Positions 7,412-9,354 of a stretch of DNA of 9,354 nucleotides are shown one piece after another. The stretch is from the NCBI GenBank assembly GCA_044230205.1, contig JBGARN010000138.1, positions 1-9,354 on the forward strand, in the 5' to 3' direction. The first letter of the stretch is position 1, and every line of letters begins with the position of its first letter. Source of the stretch: JAEUTH01 sp044230205 (GTDB lineage: Bacteria; Bacteroidota; Bacteroidia; AKYH767-A; OLB10). Below the pieces are notes generated by a model. The model was not told the origin of the DNA. It saw nothing but the letters and a program-made list of their open reading frames with translations, and did not search any database. The position numbers were made by a program, and so were the translations under genes.

Positions 7412-7441
7412 AAAAAAACCCGGACGATGATGTCCGGGTTT
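7412..7441 (-). terminator. Strong intrinsic terminator after porV
   Basis: On the minus strand the arms AAACCCGGAC and GTCCGGGTTT form a perfect 10-pair stem (7441-7432 with 7425-7416) around a 6-base ATCATC loop, followed by an uninterrupted T tract reaching 7412. It begins 20 bases after the porV stop. The other strand has only three T after the stem, so it works in the porV direction only. Confidence 0.9.
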
Positions 7442-7461
7442 CCTTGTATTTTATTGATTGC

Positions 7462-8662
7462 TTATTCTTCGGCATTCTTACTTTTCTTCTTGCCTTCAAA
7501 ATCGAATGTCAATGAGAAACGAAGTGTATTTTCAAGCGGGTTACGCTGTTCTGTAGGAATCAGGTATGCGAAATCCAAACCAAAAATGTTATACTTTAAG
7601 CCTGCACCAACTGTAAAGAATTGCCTGTTACCTTTATTTGCTGCCTCATGGAAATATCCCGCACGGAATGAAAACTGCTTGTCATACCAATATTCAAATC
7701 CTACCTGCCAGATGATTTCCTGCATTTCCTCTTCAAATCCGTTAGGTGCATCGCTAAATGACTGTATCATGCCTTTAGGTACGCTAACATTAGGATCTTT
7801 TCCGTACTGTATATAACGATCGCCATTAGTATCAGTAGCGTATATTGGTGGCGTTGGTACAAGCAACTTACTGAACTCAACATACATGGCTACTGAGTTA
7901 TAGTCGTTTACATTTACTTCCAGTCCACTGCCAAAGCGTAAATTTGTTGGAATAAAATCTTTGGTACCTGTTTCGGAATAAGAAATTTTTGCTCCAATAT
8001 TAGTAATGGTAGCACCAATTGTAAGCAACGATTTTTTATCAAACACATCTAATTCGTGGCGGTAATAAGTAGCAATATCTGCAGCCACTGATTGTCCGGC
8101 TTTTGTTTGCGCACCCTGAACTTCAACACCACCGGTAAGATTGGAATTAATATAACGCAGGTTTATTCCTCCTGCAAATTCTTCACCTAAAGTTCGTGCA
8201 TAACCAATATCAATTGCAAACTCATTGGGATTAAAAACTGCCCGGTAACATTACCTACAACATCAGTAAACGTAATATTGCCTAAAGAAAAATAGCGAAG
8301 CAGGCTGATACTGGTCATTTTTTAATTTTTATATCCGGATAAATAAACAAGCTGATAATGGTACCAACTGTCATAGCCAGGAGCGTATAGGAAATTCCGA
8401 TTCCACCAGTTTTATTGGAAAAAGCAAGCTTGGCATATTCCAATGCGTAGAATTTACATCAGGTGATGTTGACACACCAACTTCACCCATACCTGCACGT
8501 GAATCAGGACAAATCAATGAAGGGTACTGCAGTGGTTATGGTATTGATACCACCTAAAAGCTGGCTTGTGTTTAATGTATCTTGAGCTTGTACTAATAAA
8601 GCCGATGATGTTATCAAAGAAATTAATGAAACAGAAAATTTCTTAAGGGATAATTTTTTCAT
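7462..8662 (-). CDS. porV: Type IX secretion outer-membrane protein PorV (LptO), 5' part frameshifted
   Basis: PorV is an outer-membrane beta-barrel of the type IX secretion system that receives cargo at the Sov translocon and hands it to PorU. The 3' two thirds are intact and typical: EEFAGGINLRYINSNLTGG, ISYSETGTKDFIPTNLRFG, SKLLVPTPPIY, GKDPNVSVPKGMIQSFSDAP, FEYWYDKQFSFRAGYFHEA, NKGNRQFFTVGAGL, FGLDFAYLIPTEQRNPLENT and a final LRFSLTFDFEG barrel strand. The start is ATG at 8662, giving a signal peptide (MKKLSLKKFSVSLISLITSS, then ALLVQAQD). Between about 8525 and 8230 the frame changes at least six times, yet pieces match the family in order: PDSRAGMGEVGVSTSPDVNS, THWNM, KLAFSNKTGGIGISYT, LRYFSLGNITFTDVVGN, NPNEFAIDIGYART. 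Around 8291-8304 a short repeat (GCTTC) may have collapsed. Full length of about 400 codons is normal. The porU-porV order is known from other Bacteroidota. Sequence error is likelier than decay. Confidence 0.9.
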
Positions 8663-8702
8663 TTAAATTATTTATTGTGTTCTGAATCCTCTAAAGGGAG
8701 GG

Positions 8703-8710
8703 CAAATATA
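8703..8710 (-). promoter_or_regulatory. Candidate -7 element of the porV promoter
   Basis: TATATTTG fits the Bacteroidota TAnnTTTG element and would start transcription near 8697, about 35 bases before the porV ATG. No TTG or TTTG is found 17-23 bases further upstream, so only half the promoter is visible. The terminator after porU makes a separate porV promoter reasonable. Confidence 0.4.
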
Positions 8711-8916
8711 AAATTACTTTTTGTTTTATGTTTATTGCCCGGGTTGAGGACAGTTTTCATACAAACTCGTTACACTTTACTGATGATTTCGTTTTGAAAG
8801 GTTAAATTATCGGGTCAACCCAATAAATCAACTGCAACATTGTGTTCAACTGAAACAAAAGTAGTTTAAGTGCTGAACCTAAACGATAACTATTCTTAAA
8901 TATTATTTTGATGTTG

Positions 8917-8938
8917 AAAAAAACTCAATTATTTGAGT
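8917..8938 (-). terminator. Intrinsic terminator overlapping the porU stop codon
   Basis: ACTCAA (8938-8933) pairs with TTGAGT (8928-8923) around a 4-base ATAA loop, followed by six T (8922-8917). The porU TAA lies within the hairpin. The stem is short (6 pairs), so termination may be partial, allowing some read-through into porV. Confidence 0.5.
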
Positions 8939-9354
8939 ATCACCAGTTTTTCGAGCTTCTCTGCTGTTTGATTTCCTTCCAATGATGCCACTCTTAAACG
9001 GTAGACGTAAACACCCTTTCCAATCGGGTCTCCAAAATCATCACGACCATCCCATTCAACACCATCTGTATGTTTTCTTCTATAATCCTCGTTAGGCACA
9101 CATATTGGTTAATAGTTTTGACAAGTTTTCCTGAAACTGTAAAAATCCTAACCTCAACCTGAAGAGTTTGACAAGCTAAATTATGTTCAAAGAACTTGTT
9201 TTGGTTGTAAACGGATTGTGGTAATTCAGGACATGTTCTAATGCAAGCGTTGCTGATTCTGCTACAACAAACCTGTATATACTTCAGAGGAATTATTATA
9301 AATATCCCATGCCTTCAGGGTAATGCTATGCCTGCCACTGCTTAAATTTTTCAG
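8929..9354 (-). CDS. porU: Type IX secretion C25 signal peptidase PorU, C-terminal fragment with frameshifts
   Basis: PorU is the gingipain-like (C25) surface peptidase that removes the C-terminal signal of type IX cargo and attaches it to A-LPS. Only the last ~140 codons are present; the catalytic domain lies beyond 9354. Read in order across frames, the pieces give LKNLSSGRHSITLKAWDIYN, NSSEVYTG, VVAESATLALEHVLNY, NPFTTKTS, HNLACQTLQVEVRIFTVSGK, LVKTINQ, PNEDYRRKHTDGVEWDGRDD, FGDPIGKGVYVYRLRV and EKLEKLVILK before TAA at 8929-8931. 'HSITLKAWD', 'NPFTTKT' and the FlgD-like 'EWDGRDDFGD...GVYVYRL' are hallmarks of the PorU C-terminus. Frame breaks occur near 9269-9271 and 9192-9196, where a single lost T would restore the frame, and near 9095-9104. 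His stands where Pro is usual in 'NYPNPF', a one-base change. porV follows on the same strand after 266 bases. Confidence 0.85.

Noticed and set aside
7427..7816. 129-codon open frame on the + strand opposite porV
   Set aside because: It is antisense to a clearly conserved part of porV, begins in the porV terminator hairpin and has no recognisable protein pattern.
7462..8088. GTG at 8088 as the true start of porV
   Set aside because: Family-like sequence continues upstream in the same frame to about 8230 and, across frameshifts, to a signal peptide at 8662.
1..9354. CRISPR array, tRNA or rRNA gene, insertion sequence, prophage or defence system
   Set aside because: I saw no regular direct repeats, cloverleaf-like segment, transposase or phage protein, and the intergenic stretches are all under 300 bases.

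Overview
The window is AT-rich bacterial DNA from a member of the Bacteroidota. This rests on several signs: the C-terminal part of PorU followed by PorV (core proteins of the type IX secretion system, which is confined to this phylum), promoter-like sites of the form TTTG-N17-23-TAnnTTTG instead of the usual -35/-10, weak ribosome binding sites, and a small lipoprotein of a style common in this group. I cannot name the genus. It looks like ordinary chromosome; I see no transposase, integrase, phage, CRISPR or defence gene.

Left part, + strand (1-3056): the 3' end of an MscS-type mechanosensitive channel gene; a complete glutamine-dependent NAD+ synthetase (nadE); a short, very basic putative lipoprotein; and a small VOC (glyoxalase-fold) protein preceded by two perfect AT-rich palindromes. 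These genes have no obvious shared task. They converge on a minus-strand block at about 3057-3187.

Middle part, - strand (6688-3188): promoter-like sites, then a cationic amino-acid transporter of the APC superfamily, a small two-helix membrane protein, and a second APC permease. They lie 26 and 27 bases apart and probably form one transcription unit for amino-acid uptake or exchange. The first transporter has a broken 5' end; restoring bases in three short homopolymer tracts gives one 560-codon frame from ATG at 6581.

Right part, - strand (9354-6705): the 3' end of porU (the surface peptidase of the type IX system), a hairpin-plus-T-tract terminator on its stop codon, porV (outer-membrane partner of PorU), a strong intrinsic terminator, and a HAD-family phosphatase. 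The porU fragment and the 5' third of porV contain many frameshifts, yet the translated pieces remain close to the family pattern. The frameshifts lie in three patches (about 6395-6500, 8230-8525 and 9095-9275), and several fall in short homopolymers. This looks more like sequencing or assembly error than gene decay, but the sequence alone cannot settle it.

I found no convincing new biological system. The items most worth a second look are the frameshift patches, the small membrane protein between the two permeases with its odd start, the basic lipoprotein, and the VOC protein that lacks most metal ligands.
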